Origin: Vibrio plantisponsor
GTDB taxonomy: Bacteria > Pseudomonadota > Gammaproteobacteria > Enterobacterales > Vibrionaceae
Direction: 5' to 3'
Assembly (NCBI RefSeq): GCF_013041605.1
Contig: NZ_JABEQC010000005.1
Span: 241,941-305,940 of the forward strand
Length of the DNA stretch: 64,000 nucleotides
A model generated the notes under the pieces. The model searched no databases and had not been told where the DNA came from. It saw only the letters and a program-made list of their open reading frames with translations. The translations under genes and the position numbers were made by a program. Below, piece by piece: positions 9,861-19,266 of the stretch (position 1 is its first letter; every line of letters begins with the position of its first letter).

Positions 9861-10130
9861 CTAGTAGAGAACTTGAGGCAAACGCTCAATCATGGAATAA
9901 AAGAAATCCATCTGCATTTGCACCATCCAATGGGCAAATGCCATCAAAGCCAGCAGTGTGACGATCAAACGCGGCAAAAAGCTCAGCGTCTGTTCGTTGA
10001 TTGAAGTAGCGGCCTGAAAAATTGCGACAACCAGACCCACCAGCAGACTCGGAATGATGATGGCACACACCATAATGAGTACCATCCATAAAGCGTCACG
10101 AAAGAGTTCAACAAATATTTCAGGTGTCAT
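9861..10130 (-). CDS. fliQ: Flagellar export apparatus protein FliQ
   Basis: An 89-residue protein with two membrane helices joined by a short loop, the usual FliQ size and topology. It begins MTPEIFVELFRDAL, and the segment VGLVVAIFQAATSINEQTLS is the family signature. It forms part of the FliPQR export gate. It lies 12 nt after fliP. Confidence 0.96.
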   Translation of the reverse strand: MTPEIFVELFRDALWMVLIMVCAIIIPSLLVGLVVAIFQAATSINEQTLSFLPRLIVTLLALMAFAHWMVQMQMDFFYSMIERLPQVLY

Positions 10131-10142
10131 GCTTTTCTCCCG

Positions 10143-11042
10143 CTACAACGCAAAACTGCCGGCGAGTGTGGAGAGAATCAAGTTCCATCCATCAACCAAC
10201 ACAAACAACATCAATTTAAATGGCAGCGATACGATCATCGGTGAAAGCATCATCATACCCATTGCCATCAGTACCGATGCCACAACAAGGTCGATAATCA
10301 GAAATGGCAAAAACAGCATAAAGCCAATCTGGAAAGCGGTTTTCAGCTCAGAGGTGATAAACGCTGGGATCAATACCGCCATAGAGACATCTTCTGGGTT
10401 TTGCGCATCAGAACCCGATATGTTGACGAAGGTTTCCAAATCTTTCACGCGAGTCTGCTTGAGCATGAAATCCTTCATCGGGATTTGGGCGGTATCAAAC
10501 GCCTGTCTCGCCGTCATCTGTTCGTTCAAATAAGGCTGTACTGCCTCTTCGTTAATCTTATTAATTACCGGAGACATGATGAAGAAGGTCAAAAATATCG
10601 CGATACCAATGATGACCTGGTTTGATGGCGTTTGCTGCAAACCCATCGCCTGACGAAGTATCGACATCACTACCACGATACGAGTAAACGACGTCATCAA
10701 AATGACCATGGCAGGCAAAAAGCCCAGCATGGTCATTAAGGCTAAAATTTGTAAGTTTATCGAGTAATCTTCGCTGCCATCCGGATTAGTGGTCATGGTA
10801 AAAGCGGGAATTCCCGCACCGCCACTGCTGCTACCCATAGCGATAGTACGCGAAGCACCTTGGTCTTTTTGCATCGCAGTCACAGTAACATTCTGTGCGC
10901 CCGCAGCCGTTGAAGGGATCGGTGTTTCCAGCTCTTGTTGCGCGTAAGCTAGCGGCGTAAATACCAAAGCGCTCACCCAGACAATAAGCGCTAAGCGAGC
11001 CCATAGATTGCGCAACACATCAAACAGGTGTGTTTTTATCAT
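10143..11042 (-). CDS. fliP: Flagellar export apparatus protein FliP
   Basis: A 299-residue membrane protein of the export channel. The N-terminal 35 residues look like a cleavable signal peptide (hydrophobic run ending LAYA-QQ), as known for FliP. A longer-than-enteric periplasmic region follows, then the core with [19 protein letters not shown]. The start overlaps the 3' end of fliO by 23 nt, which implies translational coupling. Confidence 0.96.
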   Translation of the reverse strand: MIKTHLFDVLRNLWARLALIVWVSALVFTPLAYAQQELETPIPSTAAGAQNVTVTAMQKDQGASRTIAMGSSSGGAGIPAFTMTTNPDGSEDYSINLQILALMTMLGFLPAMVILMTSFTRIVVVMSILRQAMGLQQTPSNQVIIGIAIFLTFFIMSPVINKINEEAVQPYLNEQMTARQAFDTAQIPMKDFMLKQTRVKDLETFVNISGSDAQNPEDVSMAVLIPAFITSELKTAFQIGFMLFLPFLIIDLVVASVLMAMGMMMLSPMIVSLPFKLMLFVLVDGWNLILSTLAGSFAL

Positions 11043-11409
11043 TCTTTTTTAGTAGCTGAGTCAAAGTGTTAGAAAATGGTACCGACTCTAGCTCCTCCTG
11101 AGTCAATGGAGTTTCCAATTTAGAGATCAATTGAACTGACTGAGATGTAACACCAATCAGAAATTGCTCCTCTCCCGCTTGTACTATCATCAAACGCTCT
11201 TTGGTGCCAATCGGTAATTGACGAACAACGCTCAAGCCTTTTTGCTGACCAAATGCAGGAACTCGCATTCGTTTAAGTAACCAAGCCATACCAATGATGA
11301 TGGCTATAACGAACAATAGCGACCCTAATGTAGTCGCTATATCGAATTGGTCGCTTTGAGCTGCCAGCGCAGGGCTGGCAACCAAAGATAACATTATGAA
11401 ATAACGCAT
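11020..11409 (-). CDS. fliO: Flagellar biosynthesis protein FliO
   Basis: A 129-residue protein that helps assemble and stabilise the FliP ring. It has an N-terminal hydrophobic segment ([16 protein letters not shown]), then a second membrane helix around [18 protein letters not shown], and a cytosolic C-terminal domain with [20 protein letters not shown], typical of FliO. It starts 4 nt after fliN and overlaps fliP by 23 nt. Confidence 0.93.
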   Translation of the reverse strand: MRYFIMLSLVASPALAAQSDQFDIATTLGSLLFVIAIIIGMAWLLKRMRVPAFGQQKGLSVVRQLPIGTKERLMIVQAGEEQFLIGVTSQSVQLISKLETPLTQEELESVPFSNTLTQLLKKNDKNTPV

Positions 11410-11413
11410 AATG

Positions 11414-11824
11414 TTATCTCAATTTCTTAATACGTTCTGTTTGACTAATAACGTCAGTTAAACGAATACCGAACTTATCGTTGACCACAACCACTTCTCC
11501 GTGAGCAATCAAAGTGCCGTTAACCATCACATCTAATGACTCACCAGCAATACGGTCAAGCTCTACAACAGAACCTTGGTTAAGTTGCAGTAGATTACGG
11601 ATACTGATTTTAGAGCGGCCTACTTCCATTGAGATGGTCACAGGAATGTCCATGATGGTATCAAGCTTACGACGCTCATCATCCGTGATTGGTGATGTGG
11701 TGTCTTTTAACTCATCCAAAGGTGCTGCTAAAATTTCATCAACATCAATATCTGGCGCATTTGGATCTTCGCCAAGGGCTGCTGCCCACTCATCTGCAAG
11801 CTTTTGATCATCTGTTTTTGACAT
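11414..11824 (-). CDS. fliN: Flagellar motor switch protein FliN
   Basis: A 136-residue C-ring protein. The C-terminal SpoA domain (about 55-136) includes IPVTISMEVGRSKISIRNLL and ends in the FGIRLTDVI segment. The acidic N-terminal 50 residues are as in other vibrios. It forms the lower C-ring with FliM and FliG. It lies 17 nt downstream of fliM. Confidence 0.96.
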   Translation of the reverse strand: MSKTDDQKLADEWAAALGEDPNAPDIDVDEILAAPLDELKDTTSPITDDERRKLDTIMDIPVTISMEVGRSKISIRNLLQLNQGSVVELDRIAGESLDVMVNGTLIAHGEVVVVNDKFGIRLTDVISQTERIKKLR

Positions 11825-11841
11825 CTAGGCTACCTATTTCC

Positions 11842-12903
11842 TTAATCAATCAACTCTTCGTCGTCTTCATCTTCCTCATCATCAATCTCAGCAATTATGT
11901 CTTTGCCAAGGAATGCGAGGTCGGTTTTGACCACATCAGGACGTCTAATTTTCTCTGAAATCTGAACTGCCATTTTCTCACCGGAACGTCCCATTTTGAC
12001 GCGGTAGGTTGGCAATTCTTCAACAAACATAATGGCGTGTTCAGGCATTTTAATTGGGATGATGTCCCCTGCTTGAAGCTCCATGAGATCGCGCAGCGCG
12101 ATATCTTGTTCTAATAAGTTAACGCGGAAGTTAACCGGCACATCCATGATCTCTTCGCGAAGCGCCGAGCTCCAACGAACGTCGGTTTCCATCTTGTCTG
12201 ACTGAACACCCGCATCAAGAAGTTCTCGGATAGGTTCAACCATCGAATAGGGCATAACAACGTGGAAATCACCGCCACCGCCATCCACTTCGATATGGAA
12301 TGAACTGACAACAATCACTTCTGTCGGGCTGACAATGTTCGCCATACTTGGGTTCACTTCTGAATCCAAGTATTCAAATTCAACCCCCATCACCGGAGAC
12401 CAAGCTTCTTTGTAATCGCCAAACACGATTTTAAGCAGTAGCTGAGTAACGCGACGCTCAGTCGGCGTGAACTCACGACCTTCGATACGCGCATGATAGC
12501 GTCCATCACCACCAAAGAAGTTTTCTACTAGGATGAAAACAAGACGAGCTTCCATGGTCACTAACGCCGTACCTTTGAGCGGACGGAAGCGAACCATGTT
12601 CAAACTGGTAGGAACATAAAGGGTGTTTTGATATTCGCCGAACTTCATCATTTGCACGCCGTTGATCGAAACTTCGGCGGTTTTTCGCAACATGTTGAAC
12701 AAACTGATCCGCATATGACGGGCAAAACGCTCGTTGATAAGTTCGAGTGTTGGCATTCGACCACGAACAATACGATCTTGTGACGAGAAGTCGAACGAGA
12801 TGGCACTTTCATCCGCAGTGTCGAGATTTTCTTCTACTTCGTCAACGCTATCTACCCCGTGGAGTAGCGCATCAATTTCGTCTTGGCTTAATAGATCGGT
12901 CAC
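11842..12903 (-). CDS. fliM: Flagellar motor switch protein FliM
   Basis: A 353-residue C-ring protein that binds CheY-P and transmits it to FliG. The N-terminal CheY-binding peptide reads LLSQDEIDALLHG (4-16). The middle domain includes a GGDGR motif near 134, and the C-terminal SpoA domain follows at about 255-330. The C-terminus is a very acidic tail (DDEEDEDDEELID). It sits 7 nt after fliL. Confidence 0.97.
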   Translation of the reverse strand: MTDLLSQDEIDALLHGVDSVDEVEENLDTADESAISFDFSSQDRIVRGRMPTLELINERFARHMRISLFNMLRKTAEVSINGVQMMKFGEYQNTLYVPTSLNMVRFRPLKGTALVTMEARLVFILVENFFGGDGRYHARIEGREFTPTERRVTQLLLKIVFGDYKEAWSPVMGVEFEYLDSEVNPSMANIVSPTEVIVVSSFHIEVDGGGGDFHVVMPYSMVEPIRELLDAGVQSDKMETDVRWSSALREEIMDVPVNFRVNLLEQDIALRDLMELQAGDIIPIKMPEHAIMFVEELPTYRVKMGRSGEKMAVQISEKIRRPDVVKTDLAFLGKDIIAEIDDEEDEDDEELID

Positions 12904-12910
12904 ACTTCAC

Positions 12911-13405
12911 CTACTGCATTACAAAATCAGTAAACAACACACGTTCAATGACTGGTTTTCCAACCACTTTCGTCATGACGGCTTTAATGTCATCGGTCGC
13001 TTTATCACGTAACTCAATACGGCCTGTTGCTTCTCGCAATTGCTCAACCGTTGCAGAAGCAAACGTTGCAAGCAATGTACTTTCAATCAGGGGTGAGTGA
13101 TAACGAGCAAGATTGTCATTCTCGCTGCCTCTGACCATAAGCTGTACTTTAATCTGTACCACGCGATTGCGGGTATCACTGGTTACGTTAAATACAAACG
13201 GCTGAGCAATGTTTACATAAGAAACCGGCTCAACCTGAGCGGAAGTTTGGCTAGCACTCATATCACTATCTTGACTTGAATCGTCAGAACCCATGAGAAA
13301 GAAGGCTGCGGCACCGCCGACTAACAACACAACGACAGCAATAATAATGATCAGTAGTTTCTTTTTACCTTTCGGAGCTTCTGCTGGGAGTTCTTCAACA
13401 GCCAT
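12911..13405 (-). CDS. fliL: Flagellar stator-associated protein FliL
   Basis: A 164-residue single-pass inner membrane protein. Its membrane helix (about 16-37) follows a KGKKK basic stretch, and a periplasmic SPFH-like domain follows. In vibrios FliL rings surround the PomAB stator units and support high-load torque. It lies downstream of fliK with a 43-nt gap and just upstream of fliM. Confidence 0.95.
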   Translation of the reverse strand: MAVEELPAEAPKGKKKLLIIIIAVVVLLVGGAAAFFLMGSDDSSQDSDMSASQTSAQVEPVSYVNIAQPFVFNVTSDTRNRVVQIKVQLMVRGSENDNLARYHSPLIESTLLATFASATVEQLREATGRIELRDKATDDIKAVMTKVVGKPVIERVLFTDFVMQ

Positions 13406-13448
13406 AACGTTCTCTATGTTGTTATTTTTTAATTAAGATTTACTTAGT

Positions 13449-15314
13449 TTAAGCGTAATAACTGATTCCATCACGCTTTGCAGCCACATTCAAATCAAGA
13501 TTGACGTTTGTATCAAGATTTTCTTCACTTTGTCGGCTATTACCGCTCGCAGATTGACCACCTGAACCATCACCACTTGCCGCATAACGCTGTTGCTGAC
13601 CAGAGCTTTGTTGCTGAACGGATGTATCACCCAACTGAACACCTTGGTTATTCAACATTTCACGCAGTCTTGGCATGGATTGCTCAAGAGCATCGCGAGC
13701 TTGTTGGTTAGCCACGGTAAAATGCACTGTGGCGCCATCGCCATTCATGTTCATACGAATATGCATACGTCCCAGCTCTGGCGGATCAAGGCGAATATCA
13801 ATGTTCTTCAGGTTTTTAGATAGCATCACTTGCACACGCTCTGCCATCTGCTCTGCTGCCATATCACCTCTGGATAACTGCAAAGGTACGTTTTGTTGGG
13901 CGGCTTGCAGAGGCTCACTGCGTAAACTTTGAGGACTGTTTAATCCTTGCTGTCCCGCTGCAGCTGAAAGTTGCTGTGCCAAATGTGAATCAACACCGTC
14001 GCTGTGTTTATTTCCTTCCATCAAGGCATTTAACGCCTTAGCACCTAAGCCAGCTTTAAGGGCAGCTTGATTCACCGTCGGGTCAATCTGATTCGCCATC
14101 GCGCCAGCCAACATTGGATTAGCCTGTGCGTTAGCTTGCGGCAACTGTACTTGAGCTTCAGCATGGATAGGCACTTGAGATTGCGCCATCATTGCTTTAT
14201 CAGCTTGGCTTAACATAGCCTGCGGATTCTGTACGCCTTGGGACAAAGCTTGTGATACTGCTGCATGTGCTACAGATTTCGCCGCAACCTTACCTTCAGC
14301 GAGATGGTTTATCTCTGCAGCTACACTTGCAGCTTCAGTATTACTGTTCCCCCAAGGAATCGCCGCAGGTGCGACCGATGCTAACGCTTCTTTTGGAACC
14401 AAAGTATCTTGCGACGCTGAAGGATCCTGAGCGTCTACAACTTGTTGTGAAACATTAGCATTTTGTAGAACGTTGGCATTTTGTGGAACGTTGTCATTTT
14501 GTGAAACGTTAGTGTCTTGAGCGACCATAATATCTTGATTTGCAACATTTGCCCCTGTGAGCTTAGATTGTTTAGCCAAGATAGCGGCTTGTTCACTGTC
14601 ACTGAGTGCTTTGAGCTCTTTTGCGTTTGTTTCTGGCGAAATCAGCACTTCATCTTCACTGTCAGCATGCTTCTGCGATGGATCTTGCTGTAACGGCTTC
14701 GCTTGAGGTTGAGTCGAATTCAACTGAGCGACCAGCTCTGGTTCGAGTTCTGAATCAGCACCACTTTGCATTTTTTCCGATGGCACAAATTTCTCAGAAA
14801 GCTCGGCTTCTTTTTCATGTGGCAAAGCCTTGCCATCATTTTTAACCAGCGTCTGATTCGCCTCTTGTAATCGGCCTAATATTTTATCGCCGTCATCCAT
14901 CGCTTTCGCTGTTTTTGCTTTTAACTCTGCATGTTCAGGCTCTTCAGAAGCAATGAAACGCTTGAGATTTTCAGGAACCTCAACACTCTCTTCATCCGCA
15001 ACTAACTTTGGCTCAGCGGAAACCTCAGAACCGTTTTCAACTTTAACTGCAACTTCATCATCACCTTGGCTTAAAAGCTCATCAGTGCTGGTTGCTTTCA
15101 CTTCAGCGCCTTCTACGGATTTCACTTCTTTTGCCTCGGAAGCGCTATCACTGGAAGCGGGTGCATCACTTTTACCAAGCAGCAGTGAAGCCAGTCTTTC
15201 CAAAAAGCCTTTTGATTCTCCGTTGTCACCACTGACTAAATCCTGCGCAGGCGCAGACTTAGTCACATTGGTAACTTTAGAAGTCTCTACTGAAGGAGTT
15301 AAATTGACATTCAT
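13449..15314 (-). CDS. fliK: Flagellar hook-length control protein FliK
   Basis: A 621-residue secreted ruler protein. The N-terminal two thirds are low-complexity, rich in Ala, Gln, Glu and Asn. The C-terminal Flg_hook domain (about 470-570) contains LDPPELGRMHIRMNMNGDG, the conserved block that contacts FlhB. The start at ATG 15314 gives MNVNLTPS; the upstream in-frame extension is unlike the family. Four copies of an 18-bp repeat encode NVxQNx units at about residues 266-289. A sigma-54 promoter lies in the 156-nt gap after fliJ, so fliK probably starts its own transcription unit. Confidence 0.94.
   Translation of the reverse strand: MNVNLTPSVETSKVTNVTKSAPAQDLVSGDNGESKGFLERLASLLLGKSDAPASSDSASEAKEVKSVEGAEVKATSTDELLSQGDDEVAVKVENGSEVSAEPKLVADEESVEVPENLKRFIASEEPEHAELKAKTAKAMDDGDKILGRLQEANQTLVKNDGKALPHEKEAELSEKFVPSEKMQSGADSELEPELVAQLNSTQPQAKPLQQDPSQKHADSEDEVLISPETNAKELKALSDSEQAAILAKQSKLTGANVANQDIMVAQDTNVSQNDNVPQNANVLQNANVSQQVVDAQDPSASQDTLVPKEALASVAPAAIPWGNSNTEAASVAAEINHLAEGKVAAKSVAHAAVSQALSQGVQNPQAMLSQADKAMMAQSQVPIHAEAQVQLPQANAQANPMLAGAMANQIDPTVNQAALKAGLGAKALNALMEGNKHSDGVDSHLAQQLSAAAGQQGLNSPQSLRSEPLQAAQQNVPLQLSRGDMAAEQMAERVQVMLSKNLKNIDIRLDPPELGRMHIRMNMNGDGATVHFTVANQQARDALEQSMPRLREMLNNQGVQLGDTSVQQQSSGQQQRYAASGDGSGGQSASGNSRQSEENLDTNVNLDLNVAAKRDGISYYA
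14447..14518. repeat. Four tandem 18-bp repeats inside fliK
   Basis: Units at 14447-14464, 14465-14482, 14483-14500 and 14501-14518 follow the pattern GTGGAACGTTGGCATTTT with a few changes per copy. The length is a multiple of three, so the repeats encode imperfect hexapeptides (TNVSQN, DNVPQN, ANVLQN, ANVSQQ) in the disordered ruler region. Copy number change would lengthen or shorten FliK in frame. Confidence 0.88.
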
Positions 15315-15420
15315 ACACAGCTCACTCGCATTAATCACTGCAAACCTTTGCCGCTCTAGACGGGAATAGCCCGCCAGCAAAGGGGTGCTAATCTGTTCGC
15401 GTTAAAATTGTATACATAAC

Positions 15421-15436
15421 TGCAAAAAACGAGCCA
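15421..15436 (-). promoter_or_regulatory. Sigma-54 promoter upstream of fliK
   Basis: The minus strand reads TGGCTCGTTTTTTGCA, matching the sigma-54 consensus TGGCAC-N5-TTGCA with one mismatch. It lies 107 nt upstream of the fliK start, in the only sizeable gap of the fliE to flhB series. It probably drives fliKLMNOPQR-flhB under FlrC. Confidence 0.75.
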
Positions 15437-15470
15437 ATCGTAAGATATTCTCAACGATTAAAAATGAGCT

Positions 15471-15917
15471 CTACAGAGTGTTGGTACGACGACGATTGAA
15501 GTTGATAGTCGAAAACTCGTCCATCATTTTCTGATCCCGTTTCTCTTGTAAGCGTTGATATTCAGTCTGCTTTTTCTCAATCAACCACTCGTAAGAACGG
15601 CGCTGCTTACGGACATCTAACCAATAGGATTCACAGTTCTGCACCTGCGTTTTGAAGTGCTGCTCTGCTTGACGCTGCTTAGATAAAGTTTCATCTAATT
15701 GAGTTAAGAAACGATTCAAGTGTCCATACTGACTGGCGGTTAATCCTGCCTGACCGCGAGAAACAAGCTGCTGGCAGTAATCGAGACGATACTGCTCAAT
15801 CTGCTTAAGCTGTTGATAATAGTCTTCCAGTTCGCGACGCGCTTTACTCAGCGCCATTACCGCTTTATCTTCTTTACTTTTCGCCTGTTCAAGCAGGAAT
15901 TCCAGAGCATTATCCAT
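15471..15917 (-). CDS. fliJ: Flagellar export chaperone FliJ
   Basis: A 148-residue, almost wholly coiled-coil protein. It links the FliI ATPase to FlhA and acts as a general export chaperone. The sequence is a run of amphipathic helices rich in Gln, Lys and Arg with no globular motif, as usual for FliJ. It lies 7 nt after fliI and closes the fliEFGHIJ unit. Confidence 0.93.
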   Translation of the reverse strand: MDNALEFLLEQAKSKEDKAVMALSKARRELEDYYQQLKQIEQYRLDYCQQLVSRGQAGLTASQYGHLNRFLTQLDETLSKQRQAEQHFKTQVQNCESYWLDVRKQRRSYEWLIEKKQTEYQRLQEKRDQKMMDEFSTINFNRRRTNTL

Positions 15918-15924
15918 TCAGCGG

Positions 15925-17247
15925 TTACCCTATACTGAGTACGTTCTTAAGCATGCTGATACACATGTCATAAGGTACTGACTCTTTCATGGTCTGCTGC
16001 AAGAAACCGTCCAGCTTTGGCTTCATGGTGAAGGCACTATCTATCGCCGTGTCTGTACCTGGCTTATAGGCACCGATTGAAACAAGATCTTGGTTTTTAC
16101 GACAGGTCGACAATATCTGACGTACCGCTTTCGACATCAATATGTGCTCATCGGTGGTGATTTGCGGCATAACACGACTGACCGATTTCTCCACATCAAT
16201 CGCCGGATAGTGACCGGCATCGGCCATTTCACGAGACAGAACGATATGACCATCGAGAATAGCGCGAGACGCATCGGCAATAGGATCTTGTAAATCATCC
16301 CCTTCGGTTAAAACCGTAAAGAATGCAGTGATAGACCCCTGATGAGGACCACCGTTACCCGCTCGTTCAACCAGTGCTGGCAATTTAGCAAACACAGAAG
16401 GCGGATAACCTTTAGTTGCCGGTGGTTCACCCACTGACAAGGCTATTTCACGTTGAGCTTGAGCAAAACGGGTTAACGAATCCATGAGCAACAATACGTC
16501 CAGACCTTGGTCACGGAAGTATTCCGCGATAGTCAGCGCAGTTTGACACCCTTTTAAGCGCATCAGCGGTGATGAGTCCGCGGGTGCTGCGACAACCACC
16601 GAACGTTGTCTGCCATCAACACCTAAAATTTCTTCGATAAATTCTTTAACTTCGCGACCACGTTCACCGATGAGCCCTACCACCACAACTTGCGCGGTTG
16701 TTCCTCGGGTCATCATGCCCAAGGTCACCGATTTACCAACACCAGAACCTGCAAATAGGCCGATACGCTGACCTTTTCCGACCGTTAAAAGACCGTTAAT
16801 CGCTTTGATTCCGACATCCAGTGGCTCACTGATCGGCTTACGTGCTAATGGGTTGATTGGGTCGGCATTGAATGAGGCTTTTTTATCGGTGTAGATCGGG
16901 CCGAGTCCATCAAGAGGATTTCCCACACCGTCAATAACGCGACCAAGTAATTCCATTCCAACGGGTAAACCCGCTTCTACCGTCAGAGGGGTAACTTTCG
17001 CCCCCGGCAGGACACCGGTAATTTGTTCGCTAGGCATTAAAAACAGTCGGTCGCCGGAGAAACCCACCACCTCTGCTTCCATTGAACCAGACATGGTTTC
17101 AACGCTGCACAGACTACCAATTGGAGCACGACACCCCGTAGCTTCCAGAGTTAAACCAACCACTCTCACCAACTTACCAGAGGCAATCGGGCGACTTGTC
17201 AGTCCTTGGACTTTGTATTGTGAGAGTCTATCAGCCAGTTGAAGCAT
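15925..17247 (-). CDS. fliI: Flagellum-specific ATPase FliI
   Basis: A 440-residue F1-beta-like ATPase that powers unfolding and delivery of export substrates. Walker A is GSGVGKS at 167-173; [18 protein letters not shown] carries Walker B and the family signature. It starts one base into the fliH stop codon (TAATG-type overlap), which implies coupled translation with its regulator FliH. Confidence 0.97.
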   Translation of the reverse strand: MLQLADRLSQYKVQGLTSRPIASGKLVRVVGLTLEATGCRAPIGSLCSVETMSGSMEAEVVGFSGDRLFLMPSEQITGVLPGAKVTPLTVEAGLPVGMELLGRVIDGVGNPLDGLGPIYTDKKASFNADPINPLARKPISEPLDVGIKAINGLLTVGKGQRIGLFAGSGVGKSVTLGMMTRGTTAQVVVVGLIGERGREVKEFIEEILGVDGRQRSVVVAAPADSSPLMRLKGCQTALTIAEYFRDQGLDVLLLMDSLTRFAQAQREIALSVGEPPATKGYPPSVFAKLPALVERAGNGGPHQGSITAFFTVLTEGDDLQDPIADASRAILDGHIVLSREMADAGHYPAIDVEKSVSRVMPQITTDEHILMSKAVRQILSTCRKNQDLVSIGAYKPGTDTAIDSAFTMKPKLDGFLQQTMKESVPYDMCISMLKNVLSIG

Positions 17248-18050
17248 TATTCGTTGCCCTGTTGATGTCGGTTCGTGCCACAGAAGCTCTGCAATACACT
17301 GCGAACTCTGTCTTCCATTCGGTAATTAACACTTGATTCGCCCGCTTCAATTTGAACATCGCCACGACTTAAAGCTGGTTCGCTGACGAGTGTCCAGTTA
17401 CGGGTATCCAATTCATTTTCTCCATAAGCCTGCTTGATGATTTCACAGTCTTCAGGGTGCAATTTCAGCGTGATGGCATGACCAGCAATTGGCAGCGCTT
17501 CAACAGACGCTTTCACTGTATCGAGGATAACTTGCGAATTGGTCTGCACTTCTACGTGCACCACTTCTTTAACCAGTGACAGCACCATGTCCACCAGCTG
17601 TTTTTCAACCTGCGCATTCATCAGCTCAAGAGGTTGGGCAAACTGGTTTGCAAGGCTCATAAAGATTTGAACATGCTCTTGGACAGTTTGTTGCCCCGCT
17701 TCCAATCCTTCCGTGCTACCCGCTTGAAAGCCCTCTTCATGCCCGACTTTATGGCCCGCTTCTTGGCCCAGTTGGAAACCTTCCTGATAACCTTCCGCTT
17801 TACCTTGTTCAATACCTTCCTGATAGGCAGCTTGTTTGATTAATTCAATTTCTTCTTCAGTAAGAACAACAGGCTCTTCTGTTTCAGGTTCATCGAAACT
17901 TGGAATCCAGCTCGGGTCATAGTTAAGCGCCGTTTCCTTTGCTCTTTTATGAGTCTCAGACGTGTAGTCTGGCAGACCCCACTTTTTCGCCTGTTCAACC
18001 GTTTCATCAGAATCGAGGCGGATAAAACCGCGCTTTCTTTCACCTGACAT
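17247..18050 (-). CDS. fliH: Flagellar assembly protein FliH
   Basis: A 267-residue regulator of the FliI ATPase. It carries the hallmark glycine repeats of FliH ([20 protein letters not shown] and onward, about 88-140), which form a GxxxG-type helix. A C-terminal E-peripheral-stalk-like domain follows. I chose the second of two adjacent ATGs because AGGA is then six bases away. A 160-nt gap separates it from fliG. Confidence 0.94.
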   Translation of the reverse strand: MSGERKRGFIRLDSDETVEQAKKWGLPDYTSETHKRAKETALNYDPSWIPSFDEPETEEPVVLTEEEIELIKQAAYQEGIEQGKAEGYQEGFQLGQEAGHKVGHEEGFQAGSTEGLEAGQQTVQEHVQIFMSLANQFAQPLELMNAQVEKQLVDMVLSLVKEVVHVEVQTNSQVILDTVKASVEALPIAGHAITLKLHPEDCEIIKQAYGENELDTRNWTLVSEPALSRGDVQIEAGESSVNYRMEDRVRSVLQSFCGTNRHQQGNE

Positions 18051-18213
18051 CATATTTCCTATCTAAAGATAAAAAAGGCCGGCTGATTAAGCTGGCCTTA
18101 TGGGCTGTTATCTTGTCTGAACAACAGTCCTAAATTAAGAAGACCTGTTTTTACAAAACCGATATTTTAATCAATGGTATTTCAACGACCATTGTTTTAA
18201 TTAGAACTCGGGG

Positions 18214-19266
18214 TTATAAGAACTCGTCTGCACCACCACCCAGTATCAGCTCACCGTTGTCAGCCATACGTCGGGCAATAGCAAGAATCTCTTTCTGTGC
18301 CGTTTCCACATCAGAAACTTTGATTGGTGGCATTGCCTCCAAGTCATCTTTCATCAGTTCAGCAGCACGTTTAGACATGTTCTTGAAGATCTTATCTCGT
18401 AACGTGTCGTCTGCACCTTTGAGTGCTTTCTGTAGAACGTCTTGAGGAACGTCACGCAGCAATTTCTGAATGCCTTGGTCGTCGACTTCGACCAAGTTCT
18501 CGAACACAAACATAAGGTCTTGAATTTGAGTAGCCAAATCTTCGTCTTGATCGCGCATCTGATCCATAAGCGCTCCCTCGATATTGTTGTCGAGGTAGTT
18601 CATGATATCTGCCGCAGCTTTCAGGCCACCAATCTTCGCTGCTTGTGCACCAGCCTGACCTGCGAACTGTTTCTCCATAATTTCATTCAACTCAGCCAGT
18701 GCTGAAGGTTGAACTTCTTCAAGGTTAGCAATACGCATCATCAAGTCTAGGCGGTCACGTTCAGCAAACTGGGCCAGAATTTCTGCTGACTGATCTGGGT
18801 CCAAGTAAGACAATACAATGGTCTGAATTTGCGGGTGTTCGTTGACTATAATGCTCGCCACCTGACGAGGATCCATCCATTTCAATGAGTCCAGACCTTT
18901 CGAGCCAGTGCCCAACAGGATTTGGTCAACCAAGTTGTTCGCTTTATCTTCACCCAGTGCAGCAACCAGCGCTTTACGCATGAAGTCTTCACTGCCCATA
19001 CCGATATTGGTGTATTTCTGGATATCTTCCAAAAACGCGCGGTGTACGGCAGTTACTTTGCCTTGGCTCAAGTCTTTTGCTCGCGCCATCGCACTACCTA
19101 CACGCTGAACCTGTTTAGGTTCAAGGTGACGAATAATTGCCGCTGCATCCGCCTCGTTGAGACTCAGTAGCAAAATTGCTGCACGCTCTTCACCGGGAAT
19201 ATCAGCAATTTCTTTTTCTAGTTCAGTCAGCTCTCGGTTGTCTTGCTTTATTATTTCATTAGGCAT
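18214..19266 (-). CDS. fliG: Flagellar motor switch protein FliG
   Basis: A 350-residue C-ring protein that contacts the PomA stator and sets rotation direction. The N-terminal domain binds FliF. MDPRQVASIIVNEHPQ near 145 holds the EHPQ FliM-binding motif of the middle domain, and the C-terminal charged torque helix follows LDDNIEGALMDQM-type sequence. It overlaps the end of fliF by 8 nt. Confidence 0.97.
   Translation of the reverse strand: MPNEIIKQDNRELTELEKEIADIPGEERAAILLLSLNEADAAAIIRHLEPKQVQRVGSAMARAKDLSQGKVTAVHRAFLEDIQKYTNIGMGSEDFMRKALVAALGEDKANNLVDQILLGTGSKGLDSLKWMDPRQVASIIVNEHPQIQTIVLSYLDPDQSAEILAQFAERDRLDLMMRIANLEEVQPSALAELNEIMEKQFAGQAGAQAAKIGGLKAAADIMNYLDNNIEGALMDQMRDQDEDLATQIQDLMFVFENLVEVDDQGIQKLLRDVPQDVLQKALKGADDTLRDKIFKNMSKRAAELMKDDLEAMPPIKVSDVETAQKEILAIARRMADNGELILGGGADEFL

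Noticed and set aside
10054..10533. A 159-aa plus-strand frame opposite fliP and fliQ
   Set aside because: It is antisense to conserved export genes, with no family resemblance.
14447..14518. The fliK repeats as a CRISPR array
   Set aside because: The units are directly adjacent, with no spacers, and are in frame in a coding gene.
14953..15369. A 138-aa plus-strand frame opposite fliK
   Set aside because: It is Ser- and Thr-rich only because it is the antisense of low-complexity fliK codons.
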